Assembly: GCF_001422365.1 (NCBI RefSeq)
Contig: NZ_LMMT01000039.1
Span: 1-64,000 of the forward strand
Source: Pseudorhodoferax sp. Leaf265
GTDB taxonomy: Bacteria; Pseudomonadota; Gammaproteobacteria; Burkholderiales; Burkholderiaceae_C
DNA: 64,000 bases
Direction of reading: 5' to 3'
Shown: in pieces, positions 7,850-17,042 of the stretch
Layout of the letters: each line of letters begins with the position of its first letter
Position numbering within the stretch: the stretch's first letter is position 1
Notes under the pieces: model-generated
Database searches by the model: none
Told to the model about the DNA's origin: nothing
Seen by the model: only the letters and a program-made list of their open reading frames with translations
Translations under genes and position numbers: made by a program

Positions 7850-10800
7850 ATGAACGACAGGCTCTGGCTGGAGACCTTCACCCCCGTGGGTGATCGACCG
7901 CGCGGGAGAACGGTCACTCGACGATCATTCATTGGGGTCAGCATCGGCGTCCCCGCAGCGCCGTTGTTGTTGGGCACCTCGACAAGCCACGCCGCCACTA
8001 CGGCCTCCCGCATCTGTGAGAGCACGCTGCGCTTCGACGAAGACAAGGACGGGATGACCGTCACCTGGTATCCCGCGCTCGAGACCACCAGCCAAGCCAA
8101 TGAAGGCAAGCCGATCCAGTGCGTGCCCACGTTCGAGGATGAACGACAGCGAAAGCGGGACAAGTCGATTGCGGAGATCGAGGCAGCACAGGCCCGCTCC
8201 TGGCGCATCGTGCGCAACGCGTTCGGACCCGGCACCAAGTTCCACCTACGACGCGATGCCAATCAACCGAACTTCATCCACGCCCTCGAGATCGTGGGTG
8301 TCCGCTTCGGTGAACTCGCCACCTCATCACACACCCTCACATTCACCCACGACTCTAAGAGGTCGCACTGGCAGGTCGGCCTGAGCACGCGCCAGTGGCA
8401 CGCAGGACACCCACTGGTCAGCGAGAAGCAGATTCCGTTCGAGCAACTTTCGAAACCGGTTAGCAGTGAGGCGCGCACGACCGGGATCGACTTTACGGCA
8501 GATCCGGTGCCGGCCGATCTGGAGCCCGAAGGAAGCTTCTGGATCGACACCGACGCCGATGTGCTTCGCACGGCACTGCGCGGCGTCCTCGAGGACCACG
8601 TGCGCGTCGAAGGTCCGCTGCGATTAGTGCTGGCGAAAAATGGAGTGTGGTCGCTAGTCCCACGCCGGAAGGGCAGCACCGGAACCCTCGGCCGGATCCT
8701 GCTGGCCCAGGGTGCTTTGCTGGCGCACCAAGGCGTCAGCATGGGCTGGTGCGATCCGGCTTCCGACGAGTCCACCGACTCGGCAGCCAGAACCGGCAAG
8801 CGCAGGGAGAACGACCCAGTATTCATGGCATGGGGCGAATTGCAGACCGTCGCGAAGCCGGTGATTCTGGGGGACCCGCGTCATTCGCACATCACGCTGG
8901 AGGCGATGCCAATCCTCGCGGAGCCGTCCAATCCACCGCCCCCCGGACCACTAGCGGCACCCGCCACCGGGAAGCAGGCCACCACCTGTGCGTCCGACAC
9001 CAACCCCGCGCCTTTCGACCGAACCGAAGCCTTAGATGCGTTCAAGGCGAGTCACCGCACCGCCCTCTCGTTCCCGCCGCAGTGGCGTTATGTGCGCCGC
9101 GACTGGTCTTCGAGGGGCCGCCATCTCGCGGGCGTCTCTACCACGCGTGCGGCCTGGCTGGCGCGGGCCAGCCTGAGCGTGTCGGGCAGCATTTCCGAGT
9201 TCGGCCCGCTGTGCATCCGCGAAGGCGCGCTGCAACAGTCGCAGTCCATGGACCCGCCGCTTCGATTCGCCGGTCGCCTCAATGCGAGTCCTTGGTGGGT
9301 GAGGTCGCGCATCGGATGGTTTCGTGCGCAAGGCTGGAGCATCGACGCCGCAGAAATCGATCCAGCCAATGCCAGCGCGCGCACGCACCATCCGCTGATG
9401 ACCGCAGGCTGCGGCGGCTTCGGGACGTCGCTGTCCTCGCTCGATGTTCCGCTGTTGCTGCTGGAGAGCGAACTCGCGCCCCTCCAATGCGATTTCAGCA
9501 AGCTGAGCTTCGCGCCAACCGGCTTGCGCGCGGTGTTCGGCTCGGACGTCCGCAAGGCACGGGCCGACCTGCGCGCCAGCGACAGCTACCTGTGGCTGGG
9601 CAATGAATCGGACCTCGGCGACCTGCCGCTCGCGCACATCGACCTGACGCAAGCCCGGCTCGAGGTCGCTCGCTCCCTCGACTTGGCCCGGCTGGCATTC
9701 ATGTTCGCGGGGCTGCACCTAGACATCGCCAAGGGCGCGGCATGGATCACCGACACCCGCAGAAGTTGCCGGGTGCGCCGGCGCGTCGAGCCGGGACGCG
9801 ACAGTGACCCGCTGGTGCTGGACACGCGGCCGGTGCTGGTGGCCGAGTTCCCGCCCCAGCACGTCTTCGAGGAGGCGATCTTTCGGCCGAGCGCCGCACC
9901 GCTCCCCGATGTGGCGCTCAAGGCGCCGACGTTCACCGTCAAGGTCCAAGTGACGCAGGAAGGCAGTCAGGAAACCAAGGAGCAGGAGCGGGATTTCAGC
10001 ACGACGCTGTCTAGGCTGCTGCGCCAGCTCGACGAACTGACGCGCCCCGAGGACCGCTTCAACGTGCGCCAGGCCTACGCCTCCATGAAGGTCGAAGAGC
10101 AGGCGAAGAGCACCAGTCCCGCCTATAACCCCGAAGCCCCGTTCCAAAAATTCTCGAAGAAGTTCACTGAACTCTTCGGCACGCTTGTCAAGCCGGGCCA
10201 ATGGCCCGCAGAGCAGCGTATCTACATCGGCGCGCTGAACCTGCCGCCCGACCTCGCCGCCGAGGCCCGCAAGCTCAACGACGGGTTGAGGAAGGACGTC
10301 ACCGAATCCCTGCTGAAGCGGACGCTGGATGATGCCGATCGATTGGTGGAACTGCTCAACAAGCAGGAGCCCTCGCTCAATAGCGCCACCCGGTATTTCT
10401 GGCAGAAGGTGTACGAGTACATCCCGGCACTCGACCCGGCGAACAAGAACACGCATCCGCTGCCCCCCTTGGACAAGGCGCGTCTCATCGAGCAGGCGGT
10501 GTGCGGGGTCATGCAGAGCTATGCCGACTACCGCGACTTCTATGTCGAACAGATGGTGCTGCGGCAGGGTCAGAAGGAGTACCTGCCGCAGGACATGGAG
10601 TTCTTCAGCTCCGCCAACCGCAAGGACCTCAAATTCGGCCCGGACTATCCGCTCGATGACATCCACAAGGCCTACCTGGCCGTGCTCGAAGGCACGCAAG
10701 ACCCGGCCCAGGTGATGCGCGCCCGCATGTCGGGCACTTCCCGGCTGGCTTTCCATGTCGACTGCGGAAGCCGCCCGGGCATTGACGTCGAAGATGGCGA

Positions 10801-13800
10801 CGCTCACCTGCCGTCAGGGCAATCGGGCAGGACCGGCGCAAGCAACGGCACCCGGCTGCCCTTCAGTTTCGAGGCGTTGACCGACTGGGGACACTACGAC
10901 TTGGCGGTGACGCCGCGTGCGCGACAGGCTGCAGCCTTCGACGACAGCGGCGTACTCATCCGGCGCGAGATCAGCGAGTCGGGACTCGAGGACGATTCGG
11001 CAGGCGCCGACGTCACGATGCTCAAGTCGCTCGGCATCCGCAGCGGCCAAGTCGCGGAACGGCGCCAGGGCCCGGGCCGCTCGAGGGACTGGGGCAAGTC
11101 TCTGAGGACGATCCAGGAGCGCCTGGTCGATGTCGAGGCGTCGCTGCGCGTGGTGCCCGACGATCTCCAGACGGCCATCGAGCTGCCTGCACGGCTGATT
11201 CTTTCCCCGTCGCAGAAAGCGCAGTGGCGCACGCCACGCCGCCAATGCCCGGACGGCGGGGGGCCCGTGCCGCTCTGGTCGGCGACCCTTGATACCGATG
11301 CGGCCAATCCGCTGGTCCGCGCCGTGGCCTCGCCGGACATGCGCCCCGAATTCGTCCGCTACGGCCTGGAGCGCAGGCTGCTTTCTGCGAAGGGCAAGAC
11401 GGGCGAAAAGGGCCAGCCGCTGCATTCGCCGGTCGGATCTGCGCCACCTCGCGGCCCGCGCGCCCCCTGGACCCTGGGCTTCGAGGAGAGCGACGCCAAC
11501 ATCAGTCCCATCGAGGACCTGTTCGTGGCGACCTCTCCGGAGGGCACGTCACCACCGACGAACGGCTCGGTCTGCGGCCAGGCACCGTCGGCATCAGCGT
11601 CGGCCTCGGCCGCGCTGCCGGCGAGTTCGGTGGCCTCGGCAGTCGAGAAGCCGGAACTGCACCAAGTCGTCGAGTACCTTTGCCGTCGCCAGCACGAACG
11701 CGCCGAATACCAGAAGCACGCGGTGTTCCGCTCGACGCTCGATGCCTACGACCGGCACGAGATCGTGCTGCTCAGTTCGGCATGGGGCCTGCCCGTGCGC
11801 GGGCGGCGCGAGAAAAGCGGAGAGTTGCAGGCGCTGCGCGTTTCGAGCCAGGTCGAGTTGCCGCCCGAATGGCGTCTGCTCGACGCGCAGGCCGGCACCG
11901 CGATATACAGGCCCCGCGCGCTCAAGGTGCGCGAACTGACGCTGACGGCCCTGGGCGGCTCGCTGCGCCACGACAGCGATTTCGTTCCACCGTCGGCGGC
12001 CCGCCACATCGTCCACGGGCCGTTGTTCGACTCAATGTCGGTCGAGCGCTGGCAGCACTGGACCGTGCTCGGTCGTGACGTGTTCGCCGAGGTCGTCTAC
12101 AAGGGCTACCTCTTCCCGATCGGCCATCGCGCCTCGCTGGTCAAGCAGACCGAGCGCGTGTTCATCCGGCCTGTCGGGGGCGGCCTGGTCCGCGCCTATC
12201 TGCGCCAGCGCATGTTCATCCGCGTGGCGCGGCCTGACAAGACCTTTCCGGCCTACGGCCAGCCGCACGGGGGACGCAAGTTCCCGGGCGGGGTGGTCAG
12301 CATGCTGACGGTCACCACTCCCGACATCGTCGACCCGATGGAGGATATCCAAAAGCTCGATGTGCCGAGCCCATCGGGACGGCTGTTCGCCAACCAGGCC
12401 GGCCTTGTCTTCTGGCCAAGGACCGCGAGACTCGACGGCGCCGAGGTCGCGTTCGACCTCCAGGTCCAGGGCGCGGCCACCCGTGCCAAGCTGCTCTTCG
12501 TCGACAACGTCGCCGCCAATCGGGCCGAGTTGATGGACGAACTCGTGGCGTACTACAACCGCCTGCCTTCGCCTGATCTCGACCAGGGCAATAAGGTCGA
12601 CATCAAGCCGGTGCAGCCCCTGCAGCACTTCCGATCGCTCGACATGCGAGGCCAGTCGCTGCGGTATTGCGATGAGGTCAAGCCCGGCAGCGCCTCGCAC
12701 AAGACACTCGCATGGACGCTGAAGGCCACCGGCTGCGCCGGCGTCACGTCGCACCTGGAAAAGCGCAGCACGCAGATCAATCCGTGGGAAGGCCTGGTCG
12801 AGCGCTACGACGATCCGATGTTGGAAGGCGCGGACCAACCGCCGTTCTTTCCGGCAATCGAGACCGCCCGTATCCGCATCGATCAGGTCGAGCGCCTTAC
12901 CAACGGCATGCCGCAGGCAGCCATCGCGCAGTTCGACGGCTGGTATGTCAAGAACGGATTCGATGCCGATCGCATATCGCGGGAGAAGGACGCCCTTGAG
13001 ATCTACTTAGACATCGTCAACGCCGTAACGATGGACATGGGCGGCAGCGGCGACCGCAGCGGAGGCGTCATGCGCCCGGCCGGCCAGGTGATCGCGCTGT
13101 CGCGCCAACGTGGCCCGCTGACCGGCACCACTGCTGCCGTGACTTCCGCGGGAACCACCAGCTCGGTCACGGGCGCCAGCGGCTATCCTGTCACGCAACC
13201 CGAACCGCACCGGATACAACGCCTCGTCGGCGTTGAGAGGAGCGCACCCTCGCGGCCCGACGAAGCCAAGCGGGCCTTTGAGCAGTTCTTCAGTTCTGCG
13301 ACCAGCGCGCTCGACACCCGAATCTTGGGCTTGGTGTCGTTGAAGGAGCTGGTGAACTACCTCAACATCTCGAACGCAGCCTCGGACCTGCCCGTGCTGC
13401 GCGAGGCTGTTGAGTACGGGCTTGGTGGCCTCGACGCCGGCGCGCAGGTTATGCGCATCCAGGTGATCGTGCCCTTGCACGACGTGGTCAAGGAACTGGA
13501 AAAGCAGTGGCGCAGGGCCGGTGCGGATGCGCTGGGCAGCCTGCCGGGCTTCGCCGGTGAGATGGAAGACGTGTTCCCCGATGTGGACCGGGCCCTGAAG
13601 GACCTGCTGAACGTGCTGGGCCAGACCGCTGCCAGCACCGACGACGCGGCGGTGTTCGCCTCGCTGGCGGAGATCTACGAATGCGGCCGCAGGCTGATGG
13701 ACGCCTGTGGCCGCGTCGCCGCCAATCCGCTCGACCACCTGCAACTCGCGGTGAGGCAACGACTGCAAGGCCTGGGAAACGGCATCGAGCGCTTCTCGGA

Positions 13801-16800
13801 AGAACTTGGGCGCCTGCAGGTCGACGCACTCATTGCACCGCTGGTCGCGAACCTGGTGTCCTCGGCAACCGTGCAGCAACTGCTCGGTGGCGCCTTCGAC
13901 TGGTTTGCGGCGCTTGCCGGGTCGGTGGAAGAGCTGCGCAAGAAGGTGAAGGACCAGGAGCCCGTCCTCGCCGCGTTCGACCTGAGCCTGTCGTGGCTGA
14001 AGTCGCCTCCGCCCGTGATGGATCAGTTGCGCAATGCGATCGTGTCTGCGTTTGCATCCAAGGACATTCTGCCGCCTCTGCAGGAGGCTGCCCGGATCGT
14101 CGGCGAGCGGCTCGACGCCGTGCAGGATTGGTTGGACGCGGCCCGCACCCCCCTGGACAATTTGCCAACACCGGAGAAGCCGGACGAGGCGACGGGCGCC
14201 GTCTCAACGGCTCTCGAGTTCTTCGAGGCGGCCCGTTCGCGGGTGTCTCGGGCGAGGGACGCGCTCACGGACGTCGCAAAGATCGACAACTCCGAGTACC
14301 GTCAGGCGGTCCACGCACTGTCCAACATCCTGCAGATCGCGGCGACGATCAAGCAGATCGCCGGCGACCGTAACGCCGTTCTCGCGCTGTTCTCGCAGGC
14401 GGTGTCTGACTACCTGGCTCTGCTGGTGGGCCCGCGACTGGAGAAGCTGCCGTCCCTCAACGACGTGAAATCTTTCGCCCAGAAGTTTCTCGATCCCATC
14501 AAGGACGCCGCCGACTTACGCCTGCAGTCGATCGCCGATCCGCTTATGCCGGCCAATTCCAAGCCGACGCCCTCGACGAACGGCGACTTCACGATTCCCA
14601 AGGGCTGGCTGGTCCCTGGCAAGGTTTCGAGCCTGGTCGATCGCTTCCATGGCACCGCCAAGGCGGTGCAGACCGTGCTGGAGAAAGCGAAGAAGGCCAC
14701 CAAGGAGGAAGAGAGGGTGGACCCGCCATCCCGCGCCGCCCTCGCTCGGCTCGGCGACCATGCCCTCGACGCCGAATGGGTGCTGCATCGCGCCGCGATC
14801 TCGGTGCGCATCGCGGCCCAGGCGATGGCCGACCTCGACGAGTCCAAACTGCATTCGGTGACGAGCCAGGCCGATGCCGCCTGCGAGGCCCTCTCGCGCC
14901 TGGGCGAAGACATCGCGTCGACCCTGCAGCGCCTGATCAATGACCTGTTGGCCCTCGAGATCGACCTCAAGATCATCGGCCCGGTCGTGACGCCTGCACG
15001 GGATCTTGTCGAGCGGTCCCTGCGATGGCTGGCAGACCGCAGCACGGACCTGAAGAAGCACTTGGAAGAGATATCCAAGTTGCACACGCCCTGGAATCCT
15101 GTGCTGCAACCTTGGTTGGACCTGTCCGGCCAGTACGGCGAACGGATCAAGAATGCCGCCGACGCCGCCAAGAACAACAGCAACGCGCAATGGCTGAAGC
15201 TGGGAAATGGCATCCTGCCGGACCTGTCCGACCTGCCGGCACCCGCAAATGCGGCAAAGGCCAGCAGCGCCGCCGCCGTCACCACGCTGGAGCGCCTGGC
15301 CGTGCAGCAGGTAATGGCATGGGCCTCCAGCCTGGCTGTGCCGACCCAGGCCGCGACCAATGCGCTGATGGCCGCGTTCCGGCCCGCGGTCTCGCCGGTT
15401 TCGGATGCCTACGCCAAGCTGCTCGAGGCACGCAACCAGGCCTATACCGCAACCATCGGAACGCCGGCCGAGTGGTTCAACGATGCCCTGCTTGTGCGTG
15501 CCGACCCAGCCCTCGTGTTCGTGCCGGATACACCGCCCGACAACATCAACGCGGGGGCAAAGACCGACAGCGACCAGTTGCATTGGGACACCCAGTCTCT
15601 TCGCCATCTGGTCGCGCTCAAGGATTCCTCGTCCGGCGAGAACCGGTCCCGAGCCGTGCGCTTCCTCGACTACTTGGTCCAGGGCTGGCGCACCGGACAG
15701 TCCTCTCCGCTTCGCATCGCGCGGCAGGTCCGGCAAATCTCGCTGGAGGAGGTGCGCGCCAAGCTGATGGCCCTGATCAACTTCTCGGCCATCCGCGAAG
15801 AGATCGAGGAGCGGATCAAGCTGCTCATTCCCGCGGCCGTGACGCTCTCCTACGACTTCTCGACCTCGATCAGATCGGCAGCCGGCGGTTCTGAGGACAA
15901 AGCCGAGGTATTCCGCCCCAAGGAGGGCTGCGCCCTAAGCATCAAGACGCGAGCGAAGATCAACCTATTGGAGGGCGGCAAGCCCAGCTTTCAGTCGATC
16001 GGCGAGATGGGTGCTTTCGACATCCAACTGCTCGGGAGCTTCGACGCCCTCACTCTGCACTTCAAGGGCGTGCGCTTCGTCTCGCAGGGCGGCAAGCCCG
16101 ACTGCGACCTGCAGTACGACGGGTTCACGATCGGCCCGCAACTGAAGTTCCTGGAACAGCTGACGCCCTTCTTCGGTTCCAAGCCCGGCAGCGGCTTCTA
16201 CCTGAAGCCGCTGGACACCGGCATCGGCCTCGAAGCCGGGTACGGGCTGAACCTCGGGACGTTCAGCGTCGGGAACTTGGCCATCTTCAATGTCTCGCTC
16301 AACGCCGCGGCGAGGCTACCTTTCGACAACCGAGGCGCCACCTTCGTCGCCTCGCTGTCGCGGCGCGACTCGCCTTTCACGATCGCCATCGCTCCCTATG
16401 GCGGCAGCGGCTTCTTTGCGCTGGAAGCGGACACCAAGGGCATCGTCGGCTTCGAAGCTTCGTTCGAATATGGCGGGGCGGCCGCCTTCGCCTATGGCCC
16501 GTTGACTGGGCAGGGCCGCCTGATGGTCGGCGCCTATATTCGCAGCTCCCGCAACAGCACGCGCATCTTCGCCACCTTCTACGTGGGCGGGTCGGCCTCG
16601 ATCTGGGTCTTCACTTTCGGTGCATCGCTGTACGTGAACGCCGAGCAGAAGGGCTCAAGCATGGAGGGCTCGGCGACCTACACCTTCTCGTTCTCGATGG
16701 GCATCGTCGACTACGACTACAAGGTGGCGGTCAACGTCAATCTCAACCTCGACGGATCCAGCGGCGGCGAGGACCAGCAGGCCGCGATGGTCGACCTAGT

Positions 16801-17041
16801 GGACCCACCGGTTCGCCTGGCCTCGATCGACCCCGATGCGTGGAATCCGCGCACCACGATGAGCGACGCGCCTTTGCACTTCGTCTCGATGGAACCGCCC
16901 CGCAAACGCACGACCCGCCCGAGAGCGCCGGCCCACCAGCCACCCTTTCGAAAGGTGGACACCGTGTGCCCTAGCAGTGACTGGGGAGAGTATTCGAAGT
17001 ATTTCGACCTAGGCCTGAAAGTTCGAATGGAGGATTACTGA
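7850..17041 (+). CDS. Giant exported protein (3,063 aa) with Tat-type signal, unknown function
   Basis: The start at ATG 7850 follows AGGAAAGGG. Residues 22-48 form a twin-arginine signal (TVTRRSFIGVSIG, hydrophobic AAPLLLG, cleavage after SHA). The mature protein is about 330 kDa. Roughly residues 50-1800 are mixed alpha/beta with no family I know; about 1800-2600 are strongly helical, with long amphipathic stretches that could form coiled coils; about 2660-2970 are Gly/aromatic-rich alternating segments (YGGSGFFAL, FYVGGSASIWVF, YTFSFSMG), suggesting extended beta structure or a barrel-like domain. A basic, proline-rich tail follows. No repeats, catalytic motifs or enzyme signatures are evident. 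The next gene starts 1 nt after the stop, with its ribosome site inside this gene, so the two products are probably made in fixed ratio and work together. Confidence 0.85.
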   Translation: MNDRLWLETFTPVGDRPRGRTVTRRSFIGVSIGVPAAPLLLGTSTSHAATTASRICESTLRFDEDKDGMTVTWYPALETTSQANEGKPIQCVPTFEDERQRKRDKSIAEIEAAQARSWRIVRNAFGPGTKFHLRRDANQPNFIHALEIVGVRFGELATSSHTLTFTHDSKRSHWQVGLSTRQWHAGHPLVSEKQIPFEQLSKPVSSEARTTGIDFTADPVPADLEPEGSFWIDTDADVLRTALRGVLEDHVRVEGPLRLVLAKNGVWSLVPRRKGSTGTLGRILLAQGALLAHQGVSMGWCDPASDESTDSAARTGKRRENDPVFMAWGELQTVAKPVILGDPRHSHITLEAMPILAEPSNPPPPGPLAAPATGKQATTCASDTNPAPFDRTEALDAFKASHRTALSFPPQWRYVRRDWSSRGRHLAGVSTTRAAWLARASLSVSGSISEFGPLCIREGALQQSQSMDPPLRFAGRLNASPWWVRSRIGWFRAQGWSIDAAEIDPANASARTHHPLMTAGCGGFGTSLSSLDVPLLLLESELAPLQCDFSKLSFAPTGLRAVFGSDVRKARADLRASDSYLWLGNESDLGDLPLAHIDLTQARLEVARSLDLARLAFMFAGLHLDIAKGAAWITDTRRSCRVRRRVEPGRDSDPLVLDTRPVLVAEFPPQHVFEEAIFRPSAAPLPDVALKAPTFTVKVQVTQEGSQETKEQERDFSTTLSRLLRQLDELTRPEDRFNVRQAYASMKVEEQAKSTSPAYNPEAPFQKFSKKFTELFGTLVKPGQWPAEQRIYIGALNLPPDLAAEARKLNDGLRKDVTESLLKRTLDDADRLVELLNKQEPSLNSATRYFWQKVYEYIPALDPANKNTHPLPPLDKARLIEQAVCGVMQSYADYRDFYVEQMVLRQGQKEYLPQDMEFFSSANRKDLKFGPDYPLDDIHKAYLAVLEGTQDPAQVMRARMSGTSRLAFHVDCGSRPGIDVEDGDAHLPSGQSGRTGASNGTRLPFSFEALTDWGHYDLAVTPRARQAAAFDDSGVLIRREISESGLEDDSAGADVTMLKSLGIRSGQVAERRQGPGRSRDWGKSLRTIQERLVDVEASLRVVPDDLQTAIELPARLILSPSQKAQWRTPRRQCPDGGGPVPLWSATLDTDAANPLVRAVASPDMRPEFVRYGLERRLLSAKGKTGEKGQPLHSPVGSAPPRGPRAPWTLGFEESDANISPIEDLFVATSPEGTSPPTNGSVCGQAPSASASASAALPASSVASAVEKPELHQVVEYLCRRQHERAEYQKHAVFRSTLDAYDRHEIVLLSSAWGLPVRGRREKSGELQALRVSSQVELPPEWRLLDAQAGTAIYRPRALKVRELTLTALGGSLRHDSDFVPPSAARHIVHGPLFDSMSVERWQHWTVLGRDVFAEVVYKGYLFPIGHRASLVKQTERVFIRPVGGGLVRAYLRQRMFIRVARPDKTFPAYGQPHGGRKFPGGVVSMLTVTTPDIVDPMEDIQKLDVPSPSGRLFANQAGLVFWPRTARLDGAEVAFDLQVQGAATRAKLLFVDNVAANRAELMDELVAYYNRLPSPDLDQGNKVDIKPVQPLQHFRSLDMRGQSLRYCDEVKPGSASHKTLAWTLKATGCAGVTSHLEKRSTQINPWEGLVERYDDPMLEGADQPPFFPAIETARIRIDQVERLTNGMPQAAIAQFDGWYVKNGFDADRISREKDALEIYLDIVNAVTMDMGGSGDRSGGVMRPAGQVIALSRQRGPLTGTTAAVTSAGTTSSVTGASGYPVTQPEPHRIQRLVGVERSAPSRPDEAKRAFEQFFSSATSALDTRILGLVSLKELVNYLNISNAASDLPVLREAVEYGLGGLDAGAQVMRIQVIVPLHDVVKELEKQWRRAGADALGSLPGFAGEMEDVFPDVDRALKDLLNVLGQTAASTDDAAVFASLAEIYECGRRLMDACGRVAANPLDHLQLAVRQRLQGLGNGIERFSEELGRLQVDALIAPLVANLVSSATVQQLLGGAFDWFAALAGSVEELRKKVKDQEPVLAAFDLSLSWLKSPPPVMDQLRNAIVSAFASKDILPPLQEAARIVGERLDAVQDWLDAARTPLDNLPTPEKPDEATGAVSTALEFFEAARSRVSRARDALTDVAKIDNSEYRQAVHALSNILQIAATIKQIAGDRNAVLALFSQAVSDYLALLVGPRLEKLPSLNDVKSFAQKFLDPIKDAADLRLQSIADPLMPANSKPTPSTNGDFTIPKGWLVPGKVSSLVDRFHGTAKAVQTVLEKAKKATKEEERVDPPSRAALARLGDHALDAEWVLHRAAISVRIAAQAMADLDESKLHSVTSQADAACEALSRLGEDIASTLQRLINDLLALEIDLKIIGPVVTPARDLVERSLRWLADRSTDLKKHLEEISKLHTPWNPVLQPWLDLSGQYGERIKNAADAAKNNSNAQWLKLGNGILPDLSDLPAPANAAKASSAAAVTTLERLAVQQVMAWASSLAVPTQAATNALMAAFRPAVSPVSDAYAKLLEARNQAYTATIGTPAEWFNDALLVRADPALVFVPDTPPDNINAGAKTDSDQLHWDTQSLRHLVALKDSSSGENRSRAVRFLDYLVQGWRTGQSSPLRIARQVRQISLEEVRAKLMALINFSAIREEIEERIKLLIPAAVTLSYDFSTSIRSAAGGSEDKAEVFRPKEGCALSIKTRAKINLLEGGKPSFQSIGEMGAFDIQLLGSFDALTLHFKGVRFVSQGGKPDCDLQYDGFTIGPQLKFLEQLTPFFGSKPGSGFYLKPLDTGIGLEAGYGLNLGTFSVGNLAIFNVSLNAAARLPFDNRGATFVASLSRRDSPFTIAIAPYGGSGFFALEADTKGIVGFEASFEYGGAAAFAYGPLTGQGRLMVGAYIRSSRNSTRIFATFYVGGSASIWVFTFGASLYVNAEQKGSSMEGSATYTFSFSMGIVDYDYKVAVNVNLNLDGSSGGEDQQAAMVDLVDPPVRLASIDPDAWNPRTTMSDAPLHFVSMEPPRKRTTRPRAPAHQPPFRKVDTVCPSSDWGEYSKYFDLGLKVRMEDY

Positions 17042-17042
17042 C

